Assembly: GCA_029263455.1 (NCBI GenBank)
Contig: JAJCXM010000022.1
Coordinates: 186,001-250,000 of the forward strand
From: Holophagae bacterium
GTDB taxonomy: Bacteria > Acidobacteriota > Holophagae > Acanthopleuribacterales > Acanthopleuribacteraceae
Length of the DNA stretch: 64,000 nt
Direction of reading: 5' to 3'
Under the pieces are notes generated by a model, which ran no database searches, was not told the origin of the DNA, and saw nothing but the letters and a program-made list of their open reading frames with translations. Both the position numbers and the translations under genes were made by a program. How positions within the stretch are numbered: the first letter of the stretch is position 1; each line of letters begins with the position of its first letter. Below are positions 25,669-36,394 of this stretch, piece after piece.

Positions 25669-27819
25669 TCAGCCCGTTTTAGGCAACTCATCGACGGCGG
25701 CCACAGCTTTGGGCAACGAGGCAACAACTAACGTAAGGTCGTCGTTCTGTTCACCCGTTGACACAAACTTCCGGACATCTGCTAATACGGCGTCGCGGAT
25801 ATCTTCTGATCCCAACTCACTGAAACTAATAAGGACATCGCGTAGCCGATCTAAGCCATAAAGTTCGCCTTGGTTGGTCATTTCGTCAAGGCCATCTGTA
25901 TATAGAATAATTTTATCGTCCGGTTTGAGCGTAAAAACAACGGGCTTAATAATCTTCCCAAACACCGAGTTTTTTGCCAGCCCAATGGCCATGCCTGGTG
26001 GGAGTACGTCGTGGCATTTGCCCTGGCTTATGTGAAGCGCCGGGCAGTGGCCGGCACGGGCGAGGGTTGCAATCCCTCGTTGACCATCAAGCAGTAAATA
26101 AGCTGCAGAAATAAACACATTAGCACTTAGCGCAGGGTATAAGATTTCGTTTATGGCCAACATCAACTGGCGCGGATCATCCCAAAGATGACGCAATGCA
26201 ATTAAGACACCTTTAAGTTCAGCCATATAGAAGGCCGCGGATGTGCCTTTGCCGGAAACATCGGCAATGAAGATTCCAACGCGACCTGCTGCTACCTCAA
26301 AAACATCGTAATAGTCGCCTCCCACTTGCTTGGCGGGAATACAAATCGCCGAAATGTGTTCGCCTGCAGGCGTATCGCGCATGTCAGGTAGCAGGCTCAT
26401 TTGGATGTCGCGTGCTATCCGCAACTCTTCTTCGTATTTCTCTTTGATGCGAACCTCTTTGAGTAAGGAGTTTATGTTAGTCGACATGGCGTTAAAGGAT
26501 CTTCCCATGGCACCAATTTGATCCTTTCCTAAGTAAGGCAATTGATAGTCAAGGTCGCCACCTGCCATCCTTTCATGGCCGTCGGCGATCGCATTGAGCG
26601 ATCGTGTGATGTAGCTGATGAGGTAAATACCAAAAACAAATGCCATAAGCTCTGCGAGAATCAAAAACAAAGTAATACTGAGGATCAGATAAAATTGAAT
26701 CTGTTTTTGGTCATTACCGAGGAAATTGCGTTCCTTAATACGACCCAAACTGGCTAGTAGTGAACTGGGCGATATTTCGAAAGTCATCGTGGCTGTCGGT
26801 CGATAAATTCCGCTGGACCAATCTAGCGCGCGTAGCTCCCAGGTGCTGCTCAACGGCTTGAACAGCCAACGTAAGAACCATGAACTTCCTGGGCTGTCTG
26901 TCCGGTAACTCCAATACCCTCCGTTGTGGTCCAAGCTGACATTGATGTCCATGGTATCCCGTATATGTTCCAGGAACTGAGTGTCGATGGGTACGGTGGC
27001 CACGGCGACTGTTCTTGAAGTTTCGTCAAAGGGACGCACGCTATAGTGCTGAATAAAGAGCCGATCTTGCCGCTCGACGATGGCCAAATGATCATCGCCC
27101 TTAAACCAATGTGGGAATATGGCTTGGTATTCGTCGTCAGGTAGCGTTTTGAATCCTGTCAAGTTAGAGAGACTCTTGTCCCGCAGTGTTTCGCAGTACA
27201 TACACATAAACAGATTTGACGCATTGAAATCCGAAAGAAAATAGACGTCGACGAGAAGGTCACTATAGGAATGGCGACTTAATTCTGAGCGGCGTGTTTC
27301 GTCGATAATATTGGACAATTCCAGTTCCACATTAAAGTTGGCGTCGCCTACGGACAACAACTCAAGTGTCTGGTCTTGTACGGATGTCGAATACTTAACC
27401 AAATCCGCAGACAACATAATCATCATATTCTCAACGGTATTGGCACTGGTTATGCCAAACAATGCACGAATTCCAAGGGCGAAAATTAAGACAGTACAGG
27501 CAAGTGGGATAAACGCGAAGATTAAATAGGACAAAATGAGCTTGCGGTTCAGGTAGTAGCGGGCCCATTGTCGCAATGCGAAGGCCAGCGATGCCGTGAA
27601 TAGTAAAGCCAGACAAATGGCCAGTGCTCCGTTGACGGTAATGTCATAACGCACTTCCGGGACTTGGCCGGCCTGTAGCTGAATAAATTGATGGCTGAGG
27701 AAGTCTTGGCCTTGAAAACCGAAGGCATAGCGGAACAGGAAATAGAAGGAAAAGACGGTTAGGCTTGGCCAAAACCAGCTTCGCCATTGTTTGGCAGCTT
27801 GGACCAATCGGGAACTCAC
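25669..27819 (-). CDS. Membrane SpoIIE/RsbU-type protein phosphatase, 716 aa
   Basis: Two N-terminal hydrophobic stretches (residues 15-30 and 65-130), an extracytoplasmic sensory region of about 200 residues, a further transmembrane helix near 375-405, a HAMP linker (SLNAIADGHERMAGGDLDYQ) and a PP2C-SpoIIE domain. The metal-binding motifs are present: VGGDYYDVFE, GIFIADVSGKGTSAAFYMA and ILYTDGLDEM. Such phosphatases dephosphorylate STAS-domain anti-sigma antagonists. The only STAS protein seen here is at 54263-54589. The start overlaps the upstream AP-superfamily gene by 4 bases, so it is co-made with that protein and a Ser/Thr kinase. Confidence 0.9.
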   Translation of the reverse strand: MSSRLVQAAKQWRSWFWPSLTVFSFYFLFRYAFGFQGQDFLSHQFIQLQAGQVPEVRYDITVNGALAICLALLFTASLAFALRQWARYYLNRKLILSYLIFAFIPLACTVLIFALGIRALFGITSANTVENMMIMLSADLVKYSTSVQDQTLELLSVGDANFNVELELSNIIDETRRSELSRHSYSDLLVDVYFLSDFNASNLFMCMYCETLRDKSLSNLTGFKTLPDDEYQAIFPHWFKGDDHLAIVERQDRLFIQHYSVRPFDETSRTVAVATVPIDTQFLEHIRDTMDINVSLDHNGGYWSYRTDSPGSSWFLRWLFKPLSSTWELRALDWSSGIYRPTATMTFEISPSSLLASLGRIKERNFLGNDQKQIQFYLILSITLFLILAELMAFVFGIYLISYITRSLNAIADGHERMAGGDLDYQLPYLGKDQIGAMGRSFNAMSTNINSLLKEVRIKEKYEEELRIARDIQMSLLPDMRDTPAGEHISAICIPAKQVGGDYYDVFEVAAGRVGIFIADVSGKGTSAAFYMAELKGVLIALRHLWDDPRQLMLAINEILYPALSANVFISAAYLLLDGQRGIATLARAGHCPALHISQGKCHDVLPPGMAIGLAKNSVFGKIIKPVVFTLKPDDKIILYTDGLDEMTNQGELYGLDRLRDVLISFSELGSEDIRDAVLADVRKFVSTGEQNDDLTLVVASLPKAVAAVDELPKTG

Positions 27820-29423
27820 TTTACGTAACCCAAAGACCGGAGTTGTTCCAGATAGGCATCATCATTTTCGTGACGAGGTCCCCATTGCGATCGTGGACCG
27901 TAAGAAACGGCTTCCTGGGTTGGATTTGAAAGCGCAGTAATCATTTGTTTGTCCAGCGGCAATCCGTGCAGTTCAAGGGCTATCTTGGCGAAATCCGTTT
28001 CGGTTGATTGCGGCTTGAACCGTTCACGTAAGTTAGGTGATTGAATGCCTAAGCATTCAACATAACCTTCATCTAACTCAGATCGACCTGACGTCAAAAG
28101 GATGTAGATGAGACTGTCTTCGGGCATCTGGGATAGCCATGCGTGGATCAATTTTGCCCTCTTTTTAGGCAGGTCGTCGATTGCCAGATGAGGCATTTCT
28201 GGCTGATTTGCTAACACGTCGGACAAAGGGAAATAGGCAAGGGTCAGATTGAACTCGTCTCCTAGCGTGGTCAGGTAGTGCCAGATCGCCTGTTCTCTTT
28301 GAACCACAGCTAAGACATCCTCAGAGCCTTCTTCAAGCCAGTTTTCTTGAATACTGACCGCAGGGATGCCGGTGCAGTAAGGATATTTTTGATGTTGTAA
28401 ATCCCATCGCTCCGAAAGTACCCTGCCCGATTGGCTGGAAGCAGGAAATGTATGCCAGAACCCAAAAATGTTGGTCTTTAGGCCCTGCTCGTCGAGAATT
28501 TCCCATACGTATTTGGTTTGACGAGTCGTTCGCGTGGTTGGTTTAGACAGGCCCACTTTGCTCGCAAACCAAATGACAGGTGCGAGAATTGCATCGTGCT
28601 GATTAAGTGCGTGGTTAAAACCAACAATCTCGTGTGAAATGAGAGACGTCATTTGGTTCCTAATACCGGTACCAAAGCGAGTCCAGAATTGGCTTATGTC
28701 ACTTTCATCAGCTTTGAATTCGGTTCTTGGCCAACTGGGTAAGAGATTAGCAAAGCCTTCCATCTGCTCAGAAGGCATGTCGAAGCCAAGGACAATTAAC
28801 GGTGGTCCATCGGCAATGGCACCGAAAGACTTTACTGGGCTTGGCCAAAAATAATATGTCCCCAAAACGATGCAGGCCATCAACCACATCCAAAACTTAT
28901 GCCGCTTGTGTTTAGGAGGACGGTGACCGAACCAGTAGAGTCGGCTTATGATCAGCAAATGAAAAGCCTCTGCCCAAGTAAGAGCAGCTAAAGCAAAAAC
29001 GCCGAGATATGTCAGTCGGCTTAAAGCGCTGGCTTGGTAAAGATTAGACCTAAGCCAGATTGAAATCATGATGAAGACGAGGATGGCTATGGGCAGTCTC
29101 AGATAACTTAGAAAAGGACCGGAACGAATGAGATCGATGAGCATTGTGGAGGAAAGTGAGACAGCGACAAAAATATCCATAACCAAGGTGATAATCAAAG
29201 TCGCCAAGGCGTAAACCACACTGATCTTAAACAGGTCCGTGCCGCCTGCCGTACAAACAAGTGCAGACATGGTGCCCATAATCAAGCCAAGAGCGGCTCC
29301 GGCAGCTAATAGATGTCGCATATGGCTTCGCCATCCCGGCAGAGCCTGTCCCCAGATCCAATGTACGACGGGGCTGTTTAGATAGCCTAGGTCGCGAAGC
29401 TGTGTTCGGTAATCAGGTGCCAT
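27816..29423 (-). CDS. Membrane-anchored alkaline-phosphatase-superfamily protein, altered site, 535 aa
   Basis: Five or so transmembrane helices (about residues 35-200) precede a phosphodiesterase/sulfatase-like domain. PPLIVLGFDMPSEQ supplies the first metal Asp, FWTRFGTGI the Thr nucleophile region, and GLKTNIFGFWHTFPA and ALELHGLPLDKQM are family landmarks. The later metal ligands normally read SDHG; here the place reads LLTSGRSELD, lacking Asp and His. Both ends carry the same motif: LRDLGYL at residues 9-15 and LRSLGYV at the C-terminus, where the family normally has it only once. It may be a non-catalytic or unusual enzyme. It lies between a kinase gene (2-base gap) and a phosphatase gene (4-base overlap). 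Confidence 0.72.
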   Translation of the reverse strand: MAPDYRTQLRDLGYLNSPVVHWIWGQALPGWRSHMRHLLAAGAALGLIMGTMSALVCTAGGTDLFKISVVYALATLIITLVMDIFVAVSLSSTMLIDLIRSGPFLSYLRLPIAILVFIMISIWLRSNLYQASALSRLTYLGVFALAALTWAEAFHLLIISRLYWFGHRPPKHKRHKFWMWLMACIVLGTYYFWPSPVKSFGAIADGPPLIVLGFDMPSEQMEGFANLLPSWPRTEFKADESDISQFWTRFGTGIRNQMTSLISHEIVGFNHALNQHDAILAPVIWFASKVGLSKPTTRTTRQTKYVWEILDEQGLKTNIFGFWHTFPASSQSGRVLSERWDLQHQKYPYCTGIPAVSIQENWLEEGSEDVLAVVQREQAIWHYLTTLGDEFNLTLAYFPLSDVLANQPEMPHLAIDDLPKKRAKLIHAWLSQMPEDSLIYILLTSGRSELDEGYVECLGIQSPNLRERFKPQSTETDFAKIALELHGLPLDKQMITALSNPTQEAVSYGPRSQWGPRHENDDAYLEQLRSLGYVK

Positions 29424-29424
29424 A

Positions 29425-30420
29425 TCAACGTTGAGTCACATTACAGTGAGGGCAGACGTTTGTTCGTTTCGAAATAGGACGGCCACAGTTCCAGCAGAAC
29501 AAGCTTCCGCTTCGCGTCATTCTTTTTGGGGCTTGTTTTGGCATCGCTAGTTCGCTGCTACCAAGCGAGCGAACTTCACCTGTGTTCAGGTTCACGTCAA
29601 GCTGGCTTCCAGTGCTTTCTCCCCGGTCACGAAGCTGCTCGATATGTCCTTTGAGGTCAGAGGCGGATTGGTAACGAGCCTTGGCGTTGGGGTCCATTGC
29701 TCGTAATATAAGTTGACTCACATTGAGCGGTATCTTTGGGTTGTGATGATGTGGTGGTTTGACGTTGCCTTCGCGCGCCATTTGAGCGACACGTTGCGGG
29801 TTGGGATCAAAGAATGGCAATCTTCCGGTTAGGCATTCGTACATGAGAATCCCCATCGAGTAAATATCCGATTGGCGGACGGCTCGCCCCGAGAAATGTT
29901 CTGGCGCCATGTAGGGCGGCGATCCGATTCTGGTTGAAGCATATTGATCATCGGCCAGAAATCGCGACGTTCCGAAATCGGTCACCTTTACGCGTAAACT
30001 TTTGTCTATCAACACATTTGCTGGGCGAATATCTCGATGGATGACTTTCATACGGTGGGCGTAATCCAGGGCCTCACATATATCTGCAAACCAAGACAAA
30101 GCTTGTTTGATCTCCACTCGCTTGTGTGTTCGCAAATATTGTTCAAGCGAACTACCGTCGACATATTCCATAACAATGTAAAAAACATCGTTGGTCTTTT
30201 CCGCCGTGATGACGGTGACTATGTTTGGGTGGTTTAGAGCAGCCAGTAAACGTGGTTCTTTGAGTAACTTTTCTACATCCTCACCCTGTTTATGAGGAAT
30301 CTTGATTGCGACTTTCTTGTCTATCCACGTATCAGCCGCTAAGTAAACGGCACCGAACCCGCCGCTCCCGATAGAGTCAATGACTTTATATTTGCCTATT
30401 TGTTGGCCTTTGAACAGCAT
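29425..30420 (-). CDS. Ser/Thr protein kinase with C-terminal zinc ribbon, 331 aa
   Basis: Complete kinase domain at 11-275: Gly loop IGSGGFGAVYLA, Lys40, HRDIRPAN at 128, DFG at 148, then GSPPYMAPEH. The tail has a CxxC...CxxC zinc ribbon (Cys309, 312, 323, 326: FCWNCG and VCPHCN), often used as an interaction module. No transmembrane segment, so it is cytoplasmic, unlike PASTA kinases. It is first in an operon with the AP-superfamily protein and the SpoIIE phosphatase, a kinase and phosphatase arrangement that suggests one signalling circuit. Confidence 0.92.
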   Translation of the reverse strand: MLFKGQQIGKYKVIDSIGSGGFGAVYLAADTWIDKKVAIKIPHKQGEDVEKLLKEPRLLAALNHPNIVTVITAEKTNDVFYIVMEYVDGSSLEQYLRTHKRVEIKQALSWFADICEALDYAHRMKVIHRDIRPANVLIDKSLRVKVTDFGTSRFLADDQYASTRIGSPPYMAPEHFSGRAVRQSDIYSMGILMYECLTGRLPFFDPNPQRVAQMAREGNVKPPHHHNPKIPLNVSQLILRAMDPNAKARYQSASDLKGHIEQLRDRGESTGSQLDVNLNTGEVRSLGSSELAMPKQAPKRMTRSGSLFCWNCGRPISKRTNVCPHCNVTQR

Positions 30421-30502
30421 GTTCCGCCCGCTGATTGTTACGCTTCATCATAGCATATGGAGGCGCCACAACAGCGGCTCCGGCGGCCGAGAACAGGGCT
30501 CG

Positions 30503-31171
30503 TTAAAGCTCAGGCGATGATAGGCTTGCGTTGACTTCAGCAGACTTCGACCAAGCGCTTGGGTTGCTTCGCCAGTGGGCCACAGTGAGTGCTTGTTGTT
30601 CGCTCAACTGAGCACGTGTTTGCAGTACCTTGGTCAAGGTGTTTAAGCCGCTGAGAGCGCGGCGATTGATGTCCGCTTTCTTGAAGGCATCATTTGCTCG
30701 CTCCATGCCGTATTCGAAAATCGCCAGGACGCCGGGCAGCACACAACCAGCACTCTGCAATACCTGAGCAGCCTTTATGGAGCTTCCGCCGGTTGATATC
30801 AAATCTTCGATAAGGACCACACGCTGGCCCGCAGATATTCGACCTTCAATTTGATTCTGTTTCCCGTGTTGTTTAGAGCTCGCTCTGACATACACCATGG
30901 GAAGTCTCATTTTGTGTGCTACCCAGGCCGCGTGGGGAATTCCGGCAGTCGCCGTTCCAGCAATAACGTCCGGGCACCATTGCAAGGTTTCTATGGTTTC
31001 GACAAAAGCGTCGGCAATTGTTTCACGCGCGTCGACATGGCTAATTAGGAGTCGGTTGTCGCAATAGATCGGTGACAGTAGGCCACTTGCCCAGCGAAAG
31101 GGTTTATCGGGTGAAACGACAACAGCACCTTGTTCGACGAGCAGGGTCGCAATTTGTTCTGCGAGCGACAT
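30503..31171 (-). CDS. pyrE: Orotate phosphoribosyltransferase
   Basis: 222 aa. Converts orotate and PRPP to OMP in pyrimidine synthesis. The PRPP-binding motif VVLIEDLISTGGSSIKAA is near residue 118, with FRWASGLLSPIYCDNR and AGTATAGIPHAAW ahead of it. ATG at 31171 is chosen because AGAGG precedes it; in-frame GTG at 31192 and ATG at 31186 lack one. It stands alone between a kinase gene and groEL. Confidence 0.93.
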   Translation of the reverse strand: MSLAEQIATLLVEQGAVVVSPDKPFRWASGLLSPIYCDNRLLISHVDARETIADAFVETIETLQWCPDVIAGTATAGIPHAAWVAHKMRLPMVYVRASSKQHGKQNQIEGRISAGQRVVLIEDLISTGGSSIKAAQVLQSAGCVLPGVLAIFEYGMERANDAFKKADINRRALSGLNTLTKVLQTRAQLSEQQALTVAHWRSNPSAWSKSAEVNASLSSPEL

Positions 31172-31239
31172 GTTAGCCTCTGACATTCGCACACTTTATC
31201 ACAGGCAAGCTGTATTCGATTCTTCTTGCTAACGTGAAA

Positions 31240-31264
31240 GGGCTCCCAAGATTGGGAGCCCTTT
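31240..31264. terminator. Hairpin between groEL and pyrE
   Basis: GGGCTCCCAA at 31240-31249 pairs with TTGGGAGCCC at 31252-31261. On either strand the following T-tract is short (TTT), but the stem is strong and it lies just after groEL. Confidence 0.7.
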
Positions 31265-31286
31265 GAGGACAAATTTCAGACAAGAC

Positions 31287-32942
<1,656 letters not shown>

Positions 32943-32970
32943 TTATCTTTATGTTCCAAATAACTCGCGT

Positions 32971-33261
32971 TTACTTTTCGACGATTGCTAATACTTCGTC
33001 TTCGCGAACGATGATGTGTTCAACATCGCTGATTTTGACCTCAGTGCCGGCGTATTTGCCGAGCAGGATCGTGTCGCCGACCTTGACCGTTAATGGACTG
33101 ATTTCGCCATTGTCTTGGCGTTTCCCAGATCCAACGGCAATTACGGCAGCTTCTAGTGGTTTTTCTTTGGCGGTGTCTGGGATGATGATCCCACCGCGCA
33201 TCTCTTCTTGACTGTCAATCCGTTTGACGAGAATGCGGTCGTAGAGTGGCTTAATATTCAT
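32971..33261 (-). CDS. groES: Co-chaperonin GroES
   Basis: 96 aa. MNIKPLYDRILVKRIDSQEE, the mobile loop GGIIIPDTAKEKP and LLGKYAGTEVKI all match GroES. It caps the GroEL ring. AGGAG is placed before the ATG, and a sigma-70 promoter with a CIRCE operator precedes it. Confidence 0.97.
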   Translation of the reverse strand: MNIKPLYDRILVKRIDSQEEMRGGIIIPDTAKEKPLEAAVIAVGSGKRQDNGEISPLTVKVGDTILLGKYAGTEVKISDVEHIIVREDEVLAIVEK

Positions 33262-33305
33262 TACAACTCAACTCCTATTACAAGTTAGCGGGCGCGGCAA
33301 AAGTC

Positions 33306-33332
33306 CTGGCGCTCTAAATGCCCGAGTGCTAA
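33306..33332 (-). promoter_or_regulatory. CIRCE operator (HrcA site) of groESL
   Basis: Plus-strand left arm CTGGCGCTC (33306-33314), nine-base spacer, right arm GAGTGCTAA (33324-33332). The right arm matches CIRCE fully; the left arm matches 6 of 9. It begins at the -10 box, where bound HrcA would block transcription. hrcA is not in the window. Confidence 0.85.
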
Positions 33333-33360
33333 TTCTAGGAGATGCGTGCCTAAGTGTCAA
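33332..33360 (-). promoter_or_regulatory. Sigma-70 promoter of groES-groEL
   Basis: On the minus strand TTGACA (33360-33355), 17 bases, TAGAAT (33337-33332). The -10 box abuts the CIRCE operator. Confidence 0.85.
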
Positions 33361-33458
33361 GCTAAAATGATTGGCACTGTGTTGTGTTAATTAGCCCTTT
33401 AAAACAAATAACTTACATATAAACGTCTCATGTATATACGTCATTGAATGAAGAAAAC

Positions 33459-33477
33459 TTGAGTGTAAAACACTCAA
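33459..33477 (-). terminator. AT-rich hairpin after the 91-aa gene
   Basis: TTGAGTGT (33459-33466) and ACACTCAA (33470-33477) form an 8-bp stem with a 3-base loop, followed on the minus strand by GTTTTC. It is 5 bases beyond the 33483 stop. Confidence 0.45.
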
Positions 33478-33482
33478 AAATG

Positions 33483-33758
33483 TCAGGCTGTTTCGGCCAA
33501 AAATGGACTGAGCCAAGCACCGCGATAGGCGTTCGTGAATTCGAGGAAGGACTGGATGTCGCCTTCTAGATCGTCCCAAACGTGATAGGCATCTGGCGTG
33601 CGGGCCATTTTTGAGTGTGCTTGATCCATCGCCGCAACCACGGCATGGAAGCGCTTGTTGAACTGAGGTACAGTATGGATCAAGGTTTCGATGTGGCTCG
33701 CAGTGTAGCCTTGTATGAGTAGATCGCGGCTGAAACGTAACATCGTGTTTTCAATCAT
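33483..33758 (-). CDS. Small protein of unknown function, 91 aa
   Basis: ATG at 33758 with GAGGT before it; a longer frame reaching into the neighbouring gene is rejected. The protein is mostly helical and acidic-aromatic (MIENTMLRFSRDLLIQGYTA, then YHVWDDLEGDIQSFLEF). No family recognised. Divergent from the HU-like gene, with about 70 bases between, so the two may be co-regulated. Confidence 0.65.
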   Translation of the reverse strand: MIENTMLRFSRDLLIQGYTASHIETLIHTVPQFNKRFHAVVAAMDQAHSKMARTPDAYHVWDDLEGDIQSFLEFTNAYRGAWLSPFLAETA

Positions 33759-33828
33759 GGTTGACCTCGTATGTGTTGTACTAAGGGAATAATGGGGCAC
33801 CAGGTGGACAGCCCTTGTCGGAGGTCGT

Positions 33829-34110
33829 GTGAATCGCAGTGATTTGGTTATTGAACTGAGGGCGCGAACGGATTTGACTGCGCCTGAGGCGCAGTGGCTT
33901 GTTGCCGAATTCTTTTCCGCCATAGCCGATGGATTGGCCGTTAGCGGACACGTCGAGTTACGCGGGTTCGGGGTTTTTCGTGTTCAGACCCGTCAACAGG
34001 CGGGCTTCATAAATCCTAAGAACCAAATCTACTACCCCGGTTTGTCAGTAAAAACGGTGAAATTTCAGGGATCGTCGTTATTGGACGTCGAGATGGGTTC
34101 AGGGGATTGA
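33829..34110 (+). CDS. HU/IHF-family DNA-binding protein, 93 aa
   Basis: GTG start at 33829 with GGAGG five bases ahead. N-terminal helices (RSDLVIELRARTDLTAPEAQ), then the conserved GHVELRGFGVFRV strand-turn of HU/IHF proteins. The DNA-inserting arm normally has RNPRTG; here it reads INPKNQ, keeping Asn-Pro but not the Arg. The end overlaps convergent rsmI by 46 bases. It probably bends or wraps DNA; whether it acts as HU or a divergent relative is not clear. Confidence 0.85.
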   Translation: MNRSDLVIELRARTDLTAPEAQWLVAEFFSAIADGLAVSGHVELRGFGVFRVQTRQQAGFINPKNQIYYPGLSVKTVKFQGSSLLDVEMGSGD

Positions 34111-34907
34111 AGTTCGGCTTGAATGCGGCGTTTGCTGATACTCAGTTTCTGGGACAGGGTTTTTACGGCTTGCGAATGACTTAGGCCCGAATCTCTGTAA
34201 CTTTGATATATAGCCTGTGTGTTGGGTCTTTCTTGGGGTGAGTTTTCGATTGGTGCAATCAACAGGACCAATTCACCGCGCCAAATGATGTCCCTATTTA
34301 GAATAGCTGTGGCCGTACCTCGAATACATTCTTGGTGGATTTTGGTCAATTCGCGGCATACGACGATTTGGGTCTCGGCAAATAGTTCCGCTAATTGAGA
34401 TAAGGTATGACGAATTCGGTGAGGTGATTCGAAAAAAATGCACGTCATATTTAGAACAGGTAGGCGTCTCATGATTTCCATACGGGCGTTTCGAGAGCGC
34501 GGCATAAATCCCATAAATGTATGGGGTGTAGGAGGAAGCCCTGAGATAACTAGTGCCGTAATGCTCGCACTGGGTCCTGGAATAACATCTATGGCCAGTT
34601 CTTTTTCGAGCGCCCATTGTACAAGTGCGTAGCCGGGATCGGCAATCACAGGCATGCCAGCATCACTTACAAAAACCACCTCTTGTTGCAGCATCAAATC
34701 AAACGATTTTTGTCGACTGTGGGGGCTTGAGTGTTCATGAAAGGATCGAAGAGGTTTCTTGATTGATAAGTGATTAAGCAACTTTCGCGTATGTCGTGTG
34801 TCTTCGGCGTAAATAATATCTGCATTTTGTAGCGCCGACACAAGGCGCTGGCTGATATCGCCGAGGTTGCCTATAGGGGTTGCAGCCAGAATCAGTCTCC
34901 CGCTCAT
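34065..34907 (-). CDS. rsmI: 16S rRNA (cytidine-1402-2'-O)-methyltransferase
   Basis: 280 aa. LAATPIGNLGDISQRLVSAL opens the SAM-binding tetrapyrrole-methylase fold; YAEDTRHTRKLLNHL, VFVSDAGMPVIADPGYALV and GLPPTPHTFMGFMPR are RsmI landmarks. Methylates C1402 in the ribosomal P-site. Overlaps the upstream pseudouridine-synthase gene by 4 bases; both modify RNA. Confidence 0.93.
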   Translation of the reverse strand: MSGRLILAATPIGNLGDISQRLVSALQNADIIYAEDTRHTRKLLNHLSIKKPLRSFHEHSSPHSRQKSFDLMLQQEVVFVSDAGMPVIADPGYALVQWALEKELAIDVIPGPSASITALVISGLPPTPHTFMGFMPRSRNARMEIMRRLPVLNMTCIFFESPHRIRHTLSQLAELFAETQIVVCRELTKIHQECIRGTATAILNRDIIWRGELVLLIAPIENSPQERPNTQAIYQSYRDSGLSHSQAVKTLSQKLSISKRRIQAELQSPEPISTSNNDDP

Positions 34908-35803
34908 TGCTTACCCCATAATTCCACTTCGTACGCTAGATCCTGGGGCAACAGTGGCTGCCACCATATTGGAGCAGCTACTCGACCGCAGTAGCTCTCC
35001 AGTCCTTGAAATGCAGGCCAGGTAAGTTGCCCGCAATGAAGCATCATTTTGTGATTGCAACGGCTACCGTAAAGATTGTCGCCCAGAATGGGCATACCCG
35101 AATTGGCAAGATGGACTCGAATCTGGTGTGTGCGGCCAGTGACCGGCATGGCCTCTACCAGCGAGTGTGAGCCCGACGTGGCGATGTGACGAAGTCTTGT
35201 CACAGCAGATTTGCCATCGGCTGCATGTATTTGCTTAGTTGGTTGGCCTTCCAACCTTTCGGCTCTCAAAGGAAGATCAACCTGGATTCGCTCGCCCGCG
35301 TGAGGCCAGGCATGTGCGGTGATGCACAGGTACTTCTTTTCGATTCTATGCTCCGAGAACAGTTTCGAAAAGGCGCTGTTGACGTCTTTAGATCTAGAAA
35401 ATACCATCATGCCAGATGTATCTTGATCGAGGCGATGATGCAAGCCAACGTAGCCTTTGCAGTTTTGCTTTAAGAGTTCATAAAAGCAGTTGTAGTCAGC
35501 ATCACGACTGCCTTGGGTGGCGACGCCACTTGGCTTATCGCAGATCATGAATTTCTTCTTGTCCAATACGATCCAGTGATCGTCAAAGCTAAGCTCTAGC
35601 CAACGGATAGGCGGTCTAATATAGACCTCTATTAATTGACCAGCTTTGACCTCGGCACGGACCTGCTTGAATCGTCGTTTGTTGAGGTAAGCACCGCCCA
35701 TTCTGATCACCAGCGAAGCTTCATCAGCACTCAGGCCGCTTAGGAGTTGAATGGCGTCAATAAAAGGGACAGGCTTGCGAATGACACTTTTTTTGTGAAG
35801 CAA
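34904..35803 (-). CDS. RluA-family pseudouridine synthase
   Basis: 299 aa. The catalytic motif GLHHRLDQDTSGMMVFS has Asp126. N-terminal ADEASLVIRMGGAYLNKRR is S4-like RNA binding; SHSLVEAMPVTGRTHQIRVH and NSGMPILGDNLYG confirm the family. Specific target (23S rRNA or tRNA) cannot be told. The start is TTG at 35803, with AGGAGAG seven bases upstream. Confidence 0.92.
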   Translation of the reverse strand: MLHKKSVIRKPVPFIDAIQLLSGLSADEASLVIRMGGAYLNKRRFKQVRAEVKAGQLIEVYIRPPIRWLELSFDDHWIVLDKKKFMICDKPSGVATQGSRDADYNCFYELLKQNCKGYVGLHHRLDQDTSGMMVFSRSKDVNSAFSKLFSEHRIEKKYLCITAHAWPHAGERIQVDLPLRAERLEGQPTKQIHAADGKSAVTRLRHIATSGSHSLVEAMPVTGRTHQIRVHLANSGMPILGDNLYGSRCNHKMMLHCGQLTWPAFQGLESYCGRVAAPIWWQPLLPQDLAYEVELWGKQ

Positions 35804-35845
35804 AAGCTACTCTCCTGTAACGCGAGGCTAGTGTACACTAACCCA

Positions 35846-36394
35846 ATGCGTATGTTACTGCTGTTCCTAGCGATATTGCTCTCCTGTGGCCAAGATCAGC
35901 CAAAACATACGGCGATGTCCCCCGACACAGCGGCCTCCGACGGGCTTCAAATTCCCGATGCTTGGGCGGCACAAGCCCCTAGCTTACAGGCCCAATTGAT
36001 GCAGGTCCTTAATTACGACACACCTGCGTTCCAAGTGAAGCCGCTCTTTGTTTTTGTGGACGATGGACGTCTAGTAACTGGTCCATTTAGTGCACTGGTT
36101 ACTCACTTTACTTTTGTTCACGTTGCCCTGTTCGAAAAAGGGCGTTTGGCGTGGAGCGGCAGTCTGTTGATGGATCCCAATCGTGGAACCGCCGTGACGT
36201 CTCTGTCGGGACATGAGTTTGATGTGATTCCCGAAGCCTCCACGTATCGCCTTGAGCTAAGGTGGGATGGACAATTGACGCAGGCCACGTTAGCAAGGCG
36301 CGGCAATGATTTTGTCAATGTCGATTTGGGTAACGAGAGACACCTGTTTGCGGCGCGATTACAATTGCCTAATGAACGTCCAATACGCCCTTAA
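35846..36394 (+). CDS. Predicted lipoprotein, 182 aa
   Basis: ATG at 35846 is chosen because it begins a lipoprotein signal (MRMLLLFLAILLSCG, lipobox LLSC with Cys at about residue 13). The rest (FVFVDDGRLVTGPFSALVTH, SLLMDPNRGTAV) is beta-rich and of unknown family. No strong RBS before the start. Its stop overlaps the convergent 36391 gene by 4 bases, another predicted lipoprotein. Confidence 0.65.
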   Translation: MRMLLLFLAILLSCGQDQPKHTAMSPDTAASDGLQIPDAWAAQAPSLQAQLMQVLNYDTPAFQVKPLFVFVDDGRLVTGPFSALVTHFTFVHVALFEKGRLAWSGSLLMDPNRGTAVTSLSGHEFDVIPEASTYRLELRWDGQLTQATLARRGNDFVNVDLGNERHLFAARLQLPNERPIRP

